A DNA stretch of 64,000 nt from Andrena cerasifolii (taxonomy: Eukaryota > Arthropoda > Insecta > Hymenoptera > Andrenidae). The notes beneath the pieces were generated by a model. That model saw only the letters and a list, made by a program, of their open reading frames with translations. It was not told the origin of the DNA and did no database searches. Position 1 is the first letter of the stretch. The number at the start of each line of letters is the position of its first letter. Positions 63,601 through 64,000 of this stretch are shown in pieces. The stretch is taken from NCBI RefSeq assembly GCF_050908995.1, contig NC_135126.1:3720001-3784000 (forward strand), read 5' to 3'. The position numbers and the translations under genes were made by a program.

Positions 63601-64000
63601 GTAAGCGGATTTCGTGGCGGCCGCGCGACGCTGGCTATTCTAGCGTACTGGAAACACGAGGGGAAGGCTTGTTATTGGGAAGGGACGAATTAAAACCGGC
63701 GCGCAGCGTCGCGACGCGCTCCGTATGGCGGCTCCTCTTCGGGGGACTCTTCACAGGGCTCCGCGGAGAAATCGAGAGGTCAGGGATTCTTGTTGTGCGG
63801 CGAGCACGAGCTCCTTAGGATCTGGCGGTGGTAGATGAGGCGAAAGGGAAGTAAATCCTCTTTGTGCGTAATTATTCACAGCAACCAGTTTCGCGATACT
63901 GGCTCCGGATTCTCTCGAGAGTACGTGGGAACTTCGGTAGAACCAGTAATCGGATGAAAGAAGAATGGTGCTTTGGGGTTTTCAGCAAGTCTTTATACCC
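60675..64000. other. Non-coding block after the candidate first exon
   Basis: Begins with the GTCAGT donor; if the exon call is right this is its first intron. It holds the G-run cluster at 61501. No coding exon recognised to the end of the window. Confidence 0.45.
61501..61532. repeat. G-run cluster (G-quadruplex potential on the + strand)
   Basis: Runs of six, five, seven and five G separated by A-containing spacers of one to several bases. Confidence 0.85.

Noticed and set aside
1..64000. Conserved insect microRNAs (let-7, miR-1, miR-7, miR-8, miR-9, miR-34, miR-124, miR-184, bantam and others)
   Set aside because: I scanned by eye for the mature sequences I know and found none; a covariance-model search could still find divergent ones.
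1..64000. CRISPR arrays, operons or other prokaryotic features
   Set aside because: No regularly spaced repeats with unique spacers; the spliced exon and insect-type transposons show eukaryotic DNA.

Overview
The window looks like a stretch of insect nuclear genome, most probably hymenopteran. It is GC-rich without CpG depletion, almost free of protein-coding sequence, full of very long non-coding blocks, and scattered with short DNA transposons of families common in insects. The insect call rests on the one recognisable exon and the repeat types; the order-level call is inference.

The only host coding sequence I can defend is a 42-nt exon on the + strand at 18714-18755. It lies between a pyrimidine-tract acceptor ending in TTACAG and a GTAACA donor, and is in phase 0 at both ends. 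Its 14 residues (IDPKVAFPRRTHPK) are the end of RRM1 plus the inter-RRM linker of a Musashi-family RNA-binding protein. They match the Rbp6 / vertebrate Musashi subtype rather than Drosophila msi. I found no RRM1 or RRM2 exon elsewhere, so about 18.7 kb upstream and up to about 45 kb downstream are best read as giant introns of this gene, unless the GC-rich 5'-exon-like region at 59.06-60.67 kb belongs to another gene. That region ends in a good donor (AAG|GTCAGT) and contains a start-stop mini-uORF next to a perfect hairpin.

The rest is mainly a record of transposition, with boundaries readable to the base in several cases. The elements are: (1) a 737-bp hAT-like foldback element with 8-bp target duplications (3700-4436); (2) a 1.1-kb pogo/Tigger-like remnant with a decayed zinc finger (11059-12170); (3) a 237-bp TA-flanked MITE (16490-16726); (4) a solo LTR on the minus strand (20803-21804) split by a 672-bp hAT-like element (21032-21703); (5) two short piggyBac-like MITEs (25334-25609, 35499-35769); (6) a 733-bp TTAA-flanked element (37044-37776); (7) a near-complete palindrome of mariner-MITE type (48035-48677); and (8) a 937-bp TA-flanked element (55660-56596) whose terminus resembles the pogo-like remnant. 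A further LTR-like fragment lies at 4478-4728.

No tRNA, rRNA, CRISPR array, known microRNA or intact transposase was found. Most open reading frames in the window are chance frames in GC-rich, low-complexity intron DNA. Nothing here amounts to a new molecular system. The most informative items are the microexon, the nested LTR/hAT insertion, the long intronic hairpins, and a candidate recursive splice site at 49265/49266.
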